Shown: positions 24,401-35,304, counted from the first letter of the stretch. The stretch: 64,000 nt of DNA from Eleusine coracana subsp. coracana (GCA_032690845.1 CM064417.1:39128432-39192431), one strand, 5' to 3'. The notes: a model not told the origin generated them from the sequence alone. A program made the numbers and translations.

Positions 24401-24852
24401 GATCATAAGGACCTTCGCCCTTGGGTTCACCAATTTCATTATTCCCACACGCGCGCGGTCACAGAGCGGCTAGCCAACGCACCCATTTACAGACCCGCAA
24501 GCACAGATCGCGCATCCCCTGAGCGCCGAATTCAGGGAACTAGCACACTCGCTCGGCGCTCAGGGTCATCAGCCCCGTCATCCAGACCACTGAAAACCTA
24601 TTCTGGCCCGCCCAGGAGAGATATGTGGTCACCTGAGAAGATGAGCAGCGACGGGGGAGCTGGAGAGGCGCCGTCGCCGGCGGTCGCGGAGTTCTCGCCT
24701 CCGTGGGCGGCCATGGCGCGGCCGCTGCGAGCCCGAGAGGCTGCAGATCTCGGCGCGCGAAGGCGTGGGGAGCGGCAGCCGCAGCGGCTTCCCGAAGCGG
24801 TAGCGGGTTGCGGAATTATGAAGAAGCGCGGGGAGCACGCGGCGAGCGCCAT
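18419..24852 (-). CDS. CofD/UPF0052-like protein, 13 exons, 478 aa, predicted plastid-targeted
   Basis: Exons in order on the minus strand: 24852-24633, 23877-23761, 23689-23557, 23452-23356, 23224-23181, 22936-22780, 22271-22200, 21172-21089, 20461-20360, 19538-19491, 19154-19029, 18842-18750, 18562-18419. All introns are GT-AG and phases add to 1437 nt with no internal stop. The N-terminus (MALAACSPRFF, Arg/Ser-rich) looks like a transit peptide. Family motifs are LLIFSGGTAFNG, VLPVSDDGGSTAEIVRVLGG, GDIRSRCLRLSD, SIGNFFFAGARIFF, VISTNDR, VYAMGSLFTSLCPSL and LNGSHDRETAG. In archaea CofD transfers phospholactyl groups in F420 synthesis; bacterial YvcK relatives bind UDP-sugars. The plant substrate is not known to me, so only family membership is claimed. 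Introns hold a hAT-like MITE, a Stowaway MITE and an Au SINE. A further in-frame ATG lies upstream (25014) but would precede the transit peptide. Confidence 0.93.
19696..19974. mobile_element. hAT-like MITE in an intron of the CofD-like gene
   Basis: The left end GGCCCTGTTTGTTTGCACTA and the right end TAGTGCAAACAAACAGGCCC form a 20-bp inverted repeat with one mismatch. An internal copy of the right end (CCTAGTGCAAACAAACAGGA) at about 19739-19758 suggests an earlier nested or rearranged copy. It lies in the intron between exons 9 and 10. Confidence 0.8.
20912..21015. mobile_element. Stowaway MITE, 104 bp, in an intron of the CofD-like gene
   Basis: The left end TACTCCCTCCGGATTTTTGT and the right end TTTGGAGGGAGTA are the classic Stowaway inverted ends with TA at the boundary. 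TTCTTGACGTTCAGAC and GTCTGAACATCAA are matching inner inverted segments. Confidence 0.85.
22493..22640 (-). mobile_element. Au SINE, minus strand, with 19-bp target-site duplication, in an intron
   Basis: The minus strand reads GGTCTGGCGCAGTGGTTAAG (box A), then CCTGGGTTTGATGC (degraded box B), then GGGGTAAGGCTTGCC and CTTCCCCAGACCCTACC, homologous to the SINE at 8621-8771. A perfect 19-bp repeat AATCATCAAAAAGGAAGGA lies at 22474-22492 and 22645-22663. It sits between exons 6 and 7 of the CofD-like gene, in the same transcriptional orientation. Confidence 0.92.
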
Positions 24853-26306
24853 CGGGTGGAGGTGGGCAGCGTGCGGGGGGGGAAGCAGCCGCGGTGCATC
24901 AAACTGAGAGGAACGGCGTCCCTCGTGTTCCACTGTCACTGCCTCTCCGGCCGATGTGGAGATTGGGCGCACAAGCCGAGGCGCCCACGTGGCATCCACG
25001 CCACTCACCGGCACTGGGCCGAAATAAGTAAAGATGTTGAGCTATATGGGCTGTGTTCAATCGGGTGGACTGCTTAATTTACCATGTCTCGGCCTACTAT
25101 GTTGCAGTAATTCCATAATCTTTTAATTTATATAAAGAAAAATATATTATAATATGTATAGAAACCACAACGTATACACTCGCTAAAGCCGATAAATTTA
25201 GCGTATGAGATCTTTGCTTCGTAAAACAATGATCGTGTTCTCTTATAATCCTCTCCCATTCTCACATCATCAACCAACATGTTGTGTTGCATTACATGAA
25301 ATCGACGTGCAGCATTGTAGCTTCCTTTATCTTGCTCAGCATGCCCCCACATCCTCATGAGACATCCGTAATGACTCCACGTCATCGTGAAATTATCGGA
25401 CATGATCATGCAAGGGCTCAGGCATGATGCGCACTCGAGCGAACCTCCCCACATAGGCACTGAGACGTTACCGATTCTTTAAGCGAAGGTCTCACACGCC
25501 CCAGAAGCTCCATGATCTTCCAGATCCAGCTTTTCACTACGCATGATGCATCATCACGAGAGATCGGGCCGCCGCTGCACGTGCTGGGCCATCTTTAACA
25601 GAAAAATTGTTGACATCGATCACGATTTCGAGACCCAAAAGCCTTCTCTGCTGTGCGTAATACTAACCTCTGCAGCCAGCACTCGCAGTGCCGGGAGGCC
25701 CGGCGGCCGAGATGCAAAGGCGTCGCACGTTGGCTGCACGGCGCCTCCATGGTGACGAGAATGAAAGTGTTCGGTGCAGATGCGAAAGCAGCCGGTAAAA
25801 CAACTCTTTTGCCCATTCAGCTGGGCCAAAAGTAACTTTCCAACACAACATGCCACTCGATTAGGGGCAGCACTAGAATATTAGGTGATTCGTCAAACAG
25901 TACAACTCTCCTTGATGAAGACACGGTAATAAACACGGACCACTATCATTCACGGTCGCATGAGGACATACAGAGAGGGGGGAGGGCGGGAAGAAGCAGA
26001 GCATGAAGGAAGCTTATAAGATTACAGGAACCGGAACGGCTGCAGGCATGTTCCCTCACCAAAACCCCAACCCCTCCTCACCAAACCCGGGCGAGGACCG
26101 AGCACACGGTCGCCCAGCCCAACCAAAACCTCCCCGACGCCGCGGATCCACCACGCATCGCTCGCCTGCTTACCCGTCCTTTGACTCCTTTCAACTCATG
26201 CTGCTCGTTATGTAATCAACAGCTGCCCGTAGACTTCGCATCAGCTTCATTCATTCCCCTTACGAAAACAAGTTTGATTTATTTCACTGGCTGGTGGCTA
26301 GTGACG
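24853..26306. promoter_or_regulatory. Divergent intergenic region between the CofD-like and TBL-like genes
   Basis: About 1.45 kb between the start codons of two divergent genes. It begins GC-rich next to the CofD-like start, becomes AT-rich at about 25080-25160, and is mixed up to the TBL start. No gene, repeat or clear core promoter motif could be assigned. Short ORFs at 25543-25851 and 26003-26215 have no recognised content. Confidence 0.4.
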
Positions 26307-28172
26307 ATGGAGGCCGCCAACAAGCCTGCCGTCACCAAGAAATGGGCCGTCGCCGCCTCGCTGTGCTCCCTCGCTGGCCTCTTCCTCCTCTCGGGCGCCC
26401 TCGTCGTCGGTGTCGGCTACAGCCCGTTCCAGGGGCGCGCGGCGCCGTGGGACCGCTTCTCCACCGTGCAGAAGACCGCACCGGCGGCGCCGCGTGCTGC
26501 ACCACCACCACCACCTGCTGCTGCTGGTGGTCGGCGTCATCACAGCGCCGTGATCGCGCCAGCGCCGGATCTTGACGGCGGTGATCGCGGCGACGAAGGT
26601 GAGGATGCCGTTGCTGGCCTTGCGCCGGCCCCGGCGCCGGCAGCGGAGGAGGATGAGGGGGAGTGCGACCTGTTCAACGGCGACTGGGTGCGCGACGACG
26701 ACGAGGCGTGGTACCCGCTGTACGAGGCGGCGGAGTGCCCGTTCCTGAGCGACCAGGTAGCCTGCCGCCGCAACGGCCGGCCGGACTCCGGCTACGAGCA
26801 GTGGCGGTGGAGGCCAAGGGGATGCGCCGGCCGCACCAGGTTAGTGGACATTAAGAATGGAGGCGTACGCTTGTCAATTGTCATATCGTGATCCTAAAAT
26901 TGTGTTCTCTCGCGTGAGTGAAGGATGGGCGGTGCGGAGGCGCTGGAGCTGTGCCGGGACAAGCGGCTGGTATTCGTCGGCGACTCGCTCAACCGCAACA
27001 TGTGGGAGTCGCTCGCCTGCATCCTCTACGCGGCGGTGCCGGACCGCTCGCGGACGCGCATCGTCGAGAACGCCGGCGCCGAGATCTTCCGCGCCATGGT
27101 ACGTCTCACGTCATCCATCTCAAACCCTTGGAAAATTTCAAATTCGTGGCCCATGATCCTGGACCTAAGATGGCGTTGAGGTAGGACACTGGTAACCCAG
27201 CCAACTAATCACATTAGCCAGAAATCACTATGGCTTTTCACCACACGTCGATATATTTTGGACACATGCCAAATCCTTTTTCTTGTTGAATAGCAAAGGT
27301 TAGTACAATATTTTTGTATTACTTGTTGATACATCATCCAAATTGTGCCACAACAGGATTACAATTGTTCCGTGGAGTTCTTCTGGAGCCCGTTTCTCGT
27401 GAATCTCGAAACAAAGAGCAACGGGACAAGGGCGCTCAAGCTGGACCGACTGCCACCCATGCTGCAACGGACACTGGGAGCGGACGTCCTCGTCTACAAC
27501 ACCGGCCACTGGTGGACGCACACCGGCAAGCTCAGGGCGTAAGTCTTTACAGCTCTTCGACCACCTCTTTGTTTCTTCCCGCATCACTTAAGCTCCTTTG
27601 TTGCTTTAGATGGGACCATCTCGAGAAGGACGGGAAGAAGGTCGAGATGTCAGGAGAGGAAGCCTTCAACAGAGCGCTGAGAACCTGGGCCAAGTGGATC
27701 GACCACAACGTAGACCAGGGCAGAACTAGGGTCTTCTTCCGGAACGTCTCACCTGAACACAAGTGGTAGTACATTTTTGCAATACTATATGAGAACACCC
27801 CGACAACTATACACGCTATGTAATAGCTAACAAGTACACCCTCTCAGGACAAACTGGTGCCACAACCAAACATCTCCAATCTTCAACGGAACGGTTGCTT
27901 CATGGTTTCCAAAAAGCTTGGTAACCATAGTCGAGAGGAACATACGGATCATGAGAACGCCAGTCACATATTTGAACATCACACATCTCTCCGAGCTCCG
28001 GATAGACGCACACCCGTCAATTTACACCATTAATAGGGAAGGGAAGCCACTGAGCAGAGAGGAACGTCAACAACCAATCAAATACGGTGACTGCAGTCAC
28101 TGGTGCCTACCAGGGCTTCCGGATACCTGGAATGTGCTTTTGCTTGCCTCTTTGACGATACCTCCCCTCTAA
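26307..28172 (+). CDS. Trichome birefringence-like (TBL/DUF231) O-acetyltransferase, 5 exons, 456 aa
   Basis: The exons are 26307-26839, 26924-27098, 27357-27538, 27610-27765 and 27848-28172. All junctions are GT-AG and phases sum to 1371 nt. It is a Golgi type II membrane protein by family. A short basic cytosolic tail precedes one hydrophobic segment (residues about 13-37), and a Pro/Ala-rich stem runs to about 118. The PMR5N region begins CDLFNGDWVRD (120). The GDSL-type serine motif is FVGDSLNRNMWES (GDS at 197-199) and the C-terminal DxxH motif is DCSHWC (430-433), followed by LPGLPDTWNVLL. TBL proteins transfer acetyl groups to cell-wall polysaccharides such as xylan, mannan or pectin; which one cannot be told here. 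All catalytic residues are present. The last codons lie inside a tandemly duplicated segment. Confidence 0.93.
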
Positions 28173-28556
28173 TGTACACTTTGCTAGGATGAAGCAAAAC
28201 ATACATACATGCTTTTTTGGCTCACGTATGAAAAGAAACATGATGTACAGAAATAGCCACAAAACAAGGTAGCCTTGGAACATAGAAGACAGGTTAGGCA
28301 ACCAAACAAATTACCAGTGCATAGATTAGGGTGTGTTACCTCCCCTCTAATGCACACTTGCTAGGATGAAGCAAAACATACAGGGTGTGTTACCTCCCCT
28401 CTAATGCACACTTGCTAGGATGAAGCAAAACATACATACATGCTTTTTTTGGCTCACGTATGAAAAGAAACATGATGTACAGAAATAGCCACAAAACAAG
28501 GTAGCCTTGTAACATAGAAGACAGGTTAAGCAACCAAACAAATTACCAAGTGCATA
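28161..28556. repeat. Tandem duplication covering the 3' end of the TBL-like gene
   Basis: ACCTCCCCTCTAATG, which includes the last codons and stop of the TBL-like gene, occurs at 28161, 28338 and 28392. The outer two copies continue in parallel for about 165 bp through GGCTCACGTATGAAAAGAAA to GTGCATAGAT. The middle copy is cut at 54 bp. Copies differ at only a few positions. Confidence 0.85.
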
Positions 28557-29900
28557 GATACTACTTAATAAATTATGACACCACCAAATAAGTTTCACTA
28601 AATATAAATCAGCATCAATATCCACCAGTATTGCATATAGCAGCAGCTAAATACAAAAGTGAACAATGATTGGCAGCAAATGATGTTTGTGGTTGTATAT
28701 GGCAGCTCAAAACATCTATCAACTTTTGTTCATCATATCCTAGCTAGCCTTTCACAGCTTTCTGTGCTGGGAATGGTGTATCAATAATGACAAAGGCGTA
28801 CGATTAAACTTGTCCAAATTCAACCAGCAGTGACTTGTCAACAAAATGCAAACTAAACATGGTTTACCAGATTAATGGTTTCAGCCCGTGTGAGAAGGGC
28901 ATCCAAACAGAGACTCAAACAATCAAAGACACAGGCTAAAACCATCTGAAAATATCTATGTTTGATTTGAATGCAATCCTCATCAGAGGCATGTGAGCGT
29001 GCAAAAAGCAAACAAGACTATTACATCAAGTAGACAGGTAATCCACCATTCAAATTAGAACAGATCAAACATCAAATCCAAAATCACTATGTGCGCTTAG
29101 AAACACAGATATCACTACCTTCAAGTTTGTTTTAGAATATCTCTGCAGCTCTGTGCAAATAGATAATAGAAAATTCTAGGTAAACAAAACTGCATTACAA
29201 CCATCCATCATACATATACGCTGTCCTCACAACTCACAAACAAATTTTCAGCAGAAACCCACAAGACTGAACAGATCACAGCTAATCATAAAGGAATGTC
29301 ATGCGACAATGTAACAATAAAAATGCACAATAGAGTAAAATACGACTTCACTTATCTATGTGATCAAAACTGCAAAGCAGTCATAAGAAATTACATGTGA
29401 AGCATAAGGGAACACTACTCTATCTTGATTTATCCCTTAACAGCGAAAATTGAGTGTGCAAACTGCATCCCAGAATCCAGATCAGAGGTGGGGCAGAATA
29501 TGCAATACATCCATGTAACCAGACAACACTTCTGAATTCAGCACAACCATTTCAAGCATAAGCTCCCAAGAGTTGTCACACACCTGAGTCACACATTCAC
29601 TAGAACTCAATCAATAATTCAGCTGAGCACAAAAATAAATAAAGAAATTAGGCAAGACAATTAATGAATTTGATATATAATGCTCACTCACTAAGCTTCC
29701 ACACTAGCTTAGAAGCTTTTATATATACTTTATAAACAGATAATAAGACATGGAAAATTGACATGAAAATTTTTTAGGGCTGTATTAGCTTCTGATCTTA
29801 TTTAGAAAATGCTTTTGTGCTTTTAAGTGAAATAAATTTGCATAAAATTAACAGCAAGAAATTTTGAAAACAAAGCTTATAAGAATTCATTAAATCTGAT
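28557..29900. other. AT-rich stretch, possible 3'UTR or intron of the UBA2-like gene
   Basis: No ORF or transposon end is seen. It may be transcribed as 3' untranslated sequence of the minus-strand RNA-binding protein gene, whose coding part ends with a splice donor just after the stop codon. No downstream acceptor could be fixed. Confidence 0.3.
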
Positions 29901-30424
29901 AAAGAAAAAACATGGTGCATTCCAAGTTCATATCACTTCCTTGAAGAGCAATAATGCAGTACTCCTTAATTGCTACCAAACACAGGCTTATATAAAGTAA
30001 ATATCCTAACTACATTTTATCAGTAATCAGGAACATCAAAGTTTGAAGATCACTAAACAATAAGAGCCCACGACAACAAACTAGGATACAAGCACATGGG
30101 AAACAGCAAGAGGAATGCCGAAGAAACTTTGCATCACATAAGCAACCAACAAAATTGTGCAAAGAAAAAACATGGTGCATTCCAAGTTCATATCACTTCC
30201 TTGAGGAGCAATAATGAAGTACTCATCAATTACTACTCAACACAGGTTTATAAAGTAAATATCCTAACTACATTTTATCGGTCATCAGGAATATCAAAGT
30301 TTAAAGATCATTAAACAACAAGCAAGAGCCCACGACAACAAACTAGGATACAAGCACATGGGAAATAGCAAGAGGAATGCCGAAGAAACTTTGCATCACA
30401 TAAGCAACCAACAAAATTGTGCAA
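29901..30424. repeat. Tandem duplication, 260-bp unit
   Basis: The segment beginning AAAGAAAAAACATGGTGCAT at 29901 recurs at 30161. Both units carry CCTAACTACATTTTATC, GAGCCCACGACAACAAACTA and GCAACCAACAAAATTGTGCA, with several substitutions and a short indel. It lies downstream of the UBA2-like stop codon, probably inside its 3'UTR or 3'UTR intron. Confidence 0.9.
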
Positions 30425-30663
30425 GTAATAGATGTTTCAGATAGTCAGACCACACAGAACCCATCATGCAAGGCAAGCCAAAGCATACACTCACACACCC
30501 AAAGGAAAGTTAAAAAAATACTTGTAGCATCATTCATAGCTTGCGCTCATGCTGACCAATCCAAACTTTTATTTAAGTGATCAAATTGGCTTCGCTCTCT
30601 AACAGATCAAAAATTGATTAATCAGCAAAAAAAAAAAGTCTGACCCTCTAGTAAGAAAGTTCC

Positions 30664-30803
30664 GGGGGGGGGGGGGGGGGGTACAAACAATGCAATCAAC
30701 ATGACTTACAAACATTCGCAGGTAATGCAATGCATCTAGCAATCAACATGACTTGCAAACATTCTCAGGTAATGCAATGCATCTAGCAATCAACATGATT
30801 TGC
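30664..30803. repeat. Poly(G)18 followed by 47-bp tandem repeats
   Basis: An 18-G run occupies 30664-30681. Units starting AATCAACATGACTTACAAAC then begin at 30694 and 30741, with a partial third unit at 30788. Confidence 0.85.
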
Positions 30804-30891
30804 TACACTATCAAGTTTCGAAAGCTAATATCTGACAGTAATAAGCTATGCAATTTTAAAAACATGGGCAAGGGTGTTAGAAAAATATACC

Positions 30892-32211
30892 TTAGAAGTA
30901 AGGTGGCACATTCGGGTACATCGGAGGAGCCCTGCCAACTGGCCCAGGAGACATCCCGCCTTGAGGGTCCTGGCCACGGAAACCAGATCCCGGAAGAGGG
31001 TAGTTCCCACCCTCACCATAGCCACCTCCCTGTTGCATTCGGTAAAGCTGTGAAGCTCCGCCCATCCCTAGGCCACCATAAGGCCCCATCCCACTAGCCC
31101 CAAATTGAGATGATCCCCCAAAAGAACCACCACCCATTCCCCCAGCACCAAACGCGCCAGCCCCAGCACCCATCCCAGTAGGCATCTGACCTCCCATTGA
31201 CCCTAAACCACCTCCGCCTCCACCCATGTTAGATGGCATGTTTGAGTATGGGTTTGGACCCCCAAGCCCACCACCGAATCCACCAAAGGAGGGCATACCA
31301 CCCCCGGGGCCATACTGGGCACCCATCTGTGGTCCGCCCATTCCAAGGCCAGGACCCGGCATGTCCTGAGGGCCACCCTGCATCATCTGCTGCTGTTGCT
31401 GCTGGCTGGCTGGCCCAGATTGCTGTAGTTGCGACTGCTTACCCTTCTTCCCCTCTATCGCAAGCTTGCATACAAGCTGGTGTCCGTCAATCACCTTCAC
31501 AGAATCCACTAGAGAGGCCTGAGCACCCTCAGGTGTCTTGTATACAAAGAGCGCAAATCCACGGAACTTGCCCGTCTGCTTATCGAAACCGAGTGGGCCC
31601 TCCTCAATCTCGCCATACGCGGCAAAGTGCGAGAGGAGTCGATCCGATGGCATATCAGCAGGGACGTTCCCAACAAAGATCTTCCGGAGGGACACATCAG
31701 CCGGGGGAGCCCCGCCACTGCCTGCGGCTCCACCGGACGGCCCACCGGCCGCGCCCGCGGCGGCGAGCTGCGTGACGGTCATTCGGCCGTCAATCTTCTT
31801 GGAGGGCTCCTTGAGCGCAAGGACGGCGGAGTCAGCATGGCGGAAGGTGACGAACCCGTAGCCCTTGGAGCGGCCGGTCGTCTTGTCGGTGATGACGACG
31901 GCCTCCTCTAGGTCCCCGTATGCGGAGAAGATGGCGCGGAGCGAGTCAGATGTGGTCTCCCAGCCGAGGCCCCGCACAAAGAGCTTGCGGAGGGCCGGGT
32001 CCCGGTCGGCGGCAGCGCGGACGGCGTCGAGCGCGGCAGCCGAGACGAGCGCCGCGGCGGCGGCGATGTCGGCGAGCTGGTCCCGCGAGAGCGGCTCGAG
32101 GAGGCGGAGAACGTCATCGCGGCTGAGGCCCAGCGCGGCGGCCCCGGCGACCGGGGAGACGGCGGCGGCGCCGTTCTCGTCGGGCTTGCGCTTCTTGGAA
32201 AAGTGATCCAT
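30892..32211 (-). CDS. UBA2-type RNA-binding protein with two RRMs, 439 aa, single coding exon
   Basis: The N-terminus MDHFSKKRKPDENG has a KKRK basic stretch fitting a nuclear signal, followed by an Ala-rich helical region. RRM1 is at about residues 76-150 (RNP2 KLFVRGL, RNP1 KGYGFVTF) and RRM2 at about 177-253 (RNP2 KIFVGNV, RNP1 KFRGFALFVY). The C-terminal 180 residues are Gln/Gly/Met/Pro-rich and low in complexity, ending PMYPNVPPYF. This order matches plant UBP1-associated protein 2 (UBA2a/b/c) family members, hnRNP-like nuclear proteins linked to mRNA stability and stress or ABA responses. The start at 32211 is the first in-frame ATG after a GC-rich leader. The stop is followed at once by a strong donor (TAAG|GTATAT), predicting a 3'UTR intron, which is known for this family. 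It is convergent with the TBL-like gene. Confidence 0.92.
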   Translation of the reverse strand: MDHFSKKRKPDENGAAAVSPVAGAAALGLSRDDVLRLLEPLSRDQLADIAAAAALVSAAALDAVRAAADRDPALRKLFVRGLGWETTSDSLRAIFSAYGDLEEAVVITDKTTGRSKGYGFVTFRHADSAVLALKEPSKKIDGRMTVTQLAAAGAAGGPSGGAAGSGGAPPADVSLRKIFVGNVPADMPSDRLLSHFAAYGEIEEGPLGFDKQTGKFRGFALFVYKTPEGAQASLVDSVKVIDGHQLVCKLAIEGKKGKQSQLQQSGPASQQQQQQMMQGGPQDMPGPGLGMGGPQMGAQYGPGGGMPSFGGFGGGLGGPNPYSNMPSNMGGGGGGLGSMGGQMPTGMGAGAGAFGAGGMGGGSFGGSSQFGASGMGPYGGLGMGGASQLYRMQQGGGYGEGGNYPLPGSGFRGQDPQGGMSPGPVGRAPPMYPNVPPYF

Positions 32212-32250
32212 GGGGCGGCGGGCGGGCGGGCGGGCGGTGGAGAGCGGGCA

Positions 32251-32258
32251 AAACCCTA
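32251..32258 (+). promoter_or_regulatory. Telo-box (AAACCCTA) in the leader or promoter of the UBA2-like gene
   Basis: AAACCCTAG lies 40 bp upstream of the start codon, on the strand opposite to the gene. Telo-boxes are common near the transcription start of plant genes for RNA and translation functions. Function here is inferred only from motif and position. Confidence 0.4.
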
Positions 32259-32608
32259 GCTAGGTCTTGGGCTTGGCGAAACAGCGGCGGCCGAGGTTGC
32301 GGAGGGAGGCGGATTGCGAGGTGGGATCGAAGAGGGAGTTTTTATCGTCCTGGCAGCCGCAGGATTTCTCTCTCGTTTTGGGAATCTTACCGGCACCGCG
32401 TGTGCCAAAAATAGTCCTGCGCTGCCACGCCGGGCTCGGGCCCGGCTGAGGTAATCCCGCGTCTTTTCGGGCCTCAAATCTCTTCATGGGCTAGATCACA
32501 GCTATTCCGTTATTGGGCCAACTGTTATCGGGGCGTGATGTCCAGGATGATGATCCAGTTTCGTATCTTCTTGTGAAAGAAGAGCATCGTCGCTAGTTGA
32601 GACTTACT

Positions 32609-32850
32609 CGCTCCGTCTTCATTCATTTTTTTCGTTACATTTAATCATTCATCTTATTTAAAATATTTTGAAAAATTATTATATATTTTTTTATGATTAA
32701 ATTTATTATTAGATAAATTTAAAATGTAACGATCAAATAATTTTAAATAATTTTATATATTTGAAATAATTTTTAAATAAGATGAATAATTAAAGTTTAT
32801 AAAAAAAATCAATGACAATAATAATTTTAGAAGTGAGAAAGTAGAACAGA
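32609..32850. mobile_element. Degenerate Stowaway-like MITE
   Basis: The left edge CTCGCTCCGTCTTCATTC and the right edge AGAAGTGAGAAAGTAG loosely mirror one another around a very AT-rich interior with inverted AAATAATTTT stretches. The ends are too diverged for certainty. Confidence 0.4.
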
Positions 32851-32879
32851 ATACAGTAATACTTTTTTTTTTAAAAAAA

Positions 32880-32995
32880 ACGTCGCCTTGCGCTGCCTTT
32901 AAGAGGCAAAGTGCCGGACGGAGGCTCCAACCCCCGCCGACAGACTCTTCCATGAGTCTTAGCCACTGGGCTACAAGCCCATCCGCAATGCAGTA
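32880..32995 (-). mobile_element. Probable tRNA-derived SINE, minus strand
   Basis: The minus strand reads TTGTAGCCCAGTGGCTAAG (box A-like), then GGCGGGGGTTGGAGCCTCCG (box B-like), then GCACTTTGCCTCTTAAAGGC, and ends in an A/T-rich run at about 32863-32880. tRNA-like order but no complete cloverleaf argues for a SINE rather than a tRNA gene. Confidence 0.5.
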
Positions 32996-33369
32996 CTAAT
33001 ACCTTTTTCGTGATGGTCTGAACTGGATGAGAACTGCTCCTTCTATTCAGATTATTTCGACGTTTCAGACAAGAAATGACATGTGAGCATCTCCAAAAGT
33101 GTTAGTATAATGGGTTGCTATCCCTAAAATCAGCTCCAGTACTCAAAATTTTGCTCCAACAGATTTGCCATCTGAGTTGCTATCCCTACATATTTTAGCA
33201 AAGTACCCAAATTCTTCTCCCCGAGACTGAAATATAGCAATGCAACCAGCCACGACCTAAACTTCATCCGACGCGCGGGAAACAGCAAACTGCCCTGCGC
33301 GCGAAACTTCCTCGTCGATTCCCTCCCGTCCACCTCGTGGCCCCTTCGATTCTGGTCGGTCCCGCCGCC

Positions 33370-35261
33370 ATGGAAGGCGATGGCGGCCTTCCGGCGCCCC
33401 CACCGCATCCGCGCAGGTCTCCTGGGCCGTCTTAGGCCGACGGAATCGCCCCCAAGCATAAGCCGCAGCGGCGGCTAGGTTTGGCGCCGCCACCGTTAAA
33501 TGCGGGTTCCGGCGCGAGCTCAGCTGGCCAAGAGCGCGCCACTGCTGGGGCGGACGAGGCTGAGGTGGTGTTGCCGCCATCGCAGGCCCGGAAGCGGCCT
33601 CCTCGTGGCCCATCGTCGGCCAGCCGCGTGTGCAAGGCCAAGAAGACGAGAGCTGCTCCGCCAGCTCCGCTCCGTCCTGCGGCTCCCACCCCCTCCGTTC
33701 CAGGCAGCTCCAGCACCCCTGCAGCCACCCCCGGTGCCCCTGCAGTCACGCACAAGTCCTCTCTTGCTTCTCCAGCAGCTGAAGCACAGTACGTGTTCGA
33801 TGGAATGCCCGAAAGGTTTCTTTTTTCTTTCCTTCTCCATTACCAATTCTGCACGTTTCTGTACTTCCCAAAATTGAACATTGACCACTACTTTGTATCA
33901 CATTACATTTATGGTTCCCAAAATTCAACATAAAATTTTGGTTCTTTCTCACTTTGGTTGTGCAGTATTGATGATGAAACTTCTTTAAGCATGCTGAATG
34001 TTAATGAGTCACTCAATTGATGATGGCATTCTTCCGACCACCCCTGATGGTGATGATGATGTGTATGGCTTCGGTGGTGATGTTGATACGAGTCCCACTA
34101 CTGATGCTGATGGTGATGTGCAGAAGAAGAAAGGTTCTAGGGGGGGGGGGGGGGGCAATTTCACTACTATTGATGGGGATGAGACTTTAGTGAAGGCATG
34201 GCAGGCCATCACTCTTGATCCAATCACAGGGAACGAGCAACCTGGAAAAACCTATTAGAAGCGCATATATGACCACTTTTGCCACAACAACAAAATTGGG
34301 GCATATTGTTCTCAAGTTTCGGTTACTCATCGATGGCATACAATTCAAAAGTGTTGCACCAAGTGGGCAGATTGTTTGGCCAAAGTTGAGAGTCTCAACC
34401 CAAGTGGGGCTAATGCACAAGACAAGGTGACATATTGATGACATTGTCCACTTTGAGTTGATTAACTAGATTTTGTACTAATGTCTTGTTCATATTTATT
34501 GATAGGTAAATATTGCTCAAAGATTGTACAAGGGCAAGCCAAGGAAGGAGGATGGGAAGGCAGGACCGTCTTTTGCCTTGCACCATTGTTGGGTTTTGCA
34601 TGATCATGATGAGAAATGGAGGACACGAAATGACGAGGTGCCAACCAAGAGTAAGAAATCAAGCAATTTTTGCTCTCTGATTGATGATGACTCCGATGAT
34701 GAGGACTCCGGTGGAAGGAGGAGCCCCACTCCAAGCTTGATGCGGTCAGAGAAGAGGCCACCTGGTAGGAAGCAACAAAAGGAGAAGTTGAAGAAAGGCG
34801 TAGAGAGCATATACAAGGAGTCATTGGACAACATGATAGCCTCGAGAAAGGAAGTTGCTGCTGACATGAAGGATTTCAAGTTGGCAAAATGGGCTGATCT
34901 CAAAGAAATGGAGGAGAGGAGGATGATGGCTGAGGAGAGGAGGTCGGCAGCTGAGGAGAGGAGGTCGATGGCTGAGGAGAGGAGGGCCACAGCTGAGGAG
35001 AGGAGAGCGACAGCGGAGGAACAAAGGGCTGCTGTTGAAGAGAGGAGGATAGCGGTCCAGGAAGCAGTTAAAAGGCTAGAACAAGAGCAAAGGATCATGT
35101 TGATGGATCCTTCCAAACTCGATGAGAAAGGAAGAGCCTACTATGAGCTTTCGTGTTATCAAATCATGACATCAAGATCAATGGTCTTCACGGGTGGTTT
35201 TATGGGTGGCTGTGGTGGTTTCGTTCCCAATGGCACCAGCGGTGGTGGTACTAGTGGCTGA
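33370..35261 (+). pseudogene. Broken NAM-associated-domain (Harbinger ORF1-like) gene
   Basis: From ATG 33370 the frame reads MEGDGGLPAPPPHP and meets TAG at 33433. It then continues Pro/Ala-rich to an exon end at about 33813 (CCCGAAAG|gtttct), acceptor at 33965 (tgcag|TATTGATG). A frameshift near 34011 follows. The Myb/trihelix-like part LVKAWQAITLDPITGNEQ is stopped by TAG at 34256, where the family has Trp. An intron follows (ACAAG|gtgaca to gatag|GTAAAT). The last part (about 34507-35261) has HHCWVLHDHDEKWR, an acidic stretch, and a 7-residue coiled-coil repeat AEERRxx at about 34930-35050. It ends in a Gly-rich tail. The domain matches the NAM-associated/GST-T3-like family (PF14303) that accompanies plant Harbinger transposons. 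The two nonsense changes and the shift make it non-functional. A G16 tract at about 34141-34156 lies in frame. Confidence 0.75.
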
Positions 35262-35304
35262 TGTGCATTTGTTTGTTATCTTAGTATTTTGCAATTTCAC
35301 CAAC

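Noticed and set aside
24703..25077. 124-codon + strand ORF
   Set aside because: Complement of the GC-rich first exon of the CofD-like gene.
31233..32206. Several + strand ORFs up to 180 codons
   Set aside because: Shadows of the UBA2-like coding sequence on the minus strand, which has two clear RRMs.
34604..35116. 170-codon minus-strand ORF with repeated LLSSA
   Set aside because: It is the reverse reading of the AEERR coiled-coil repeat.
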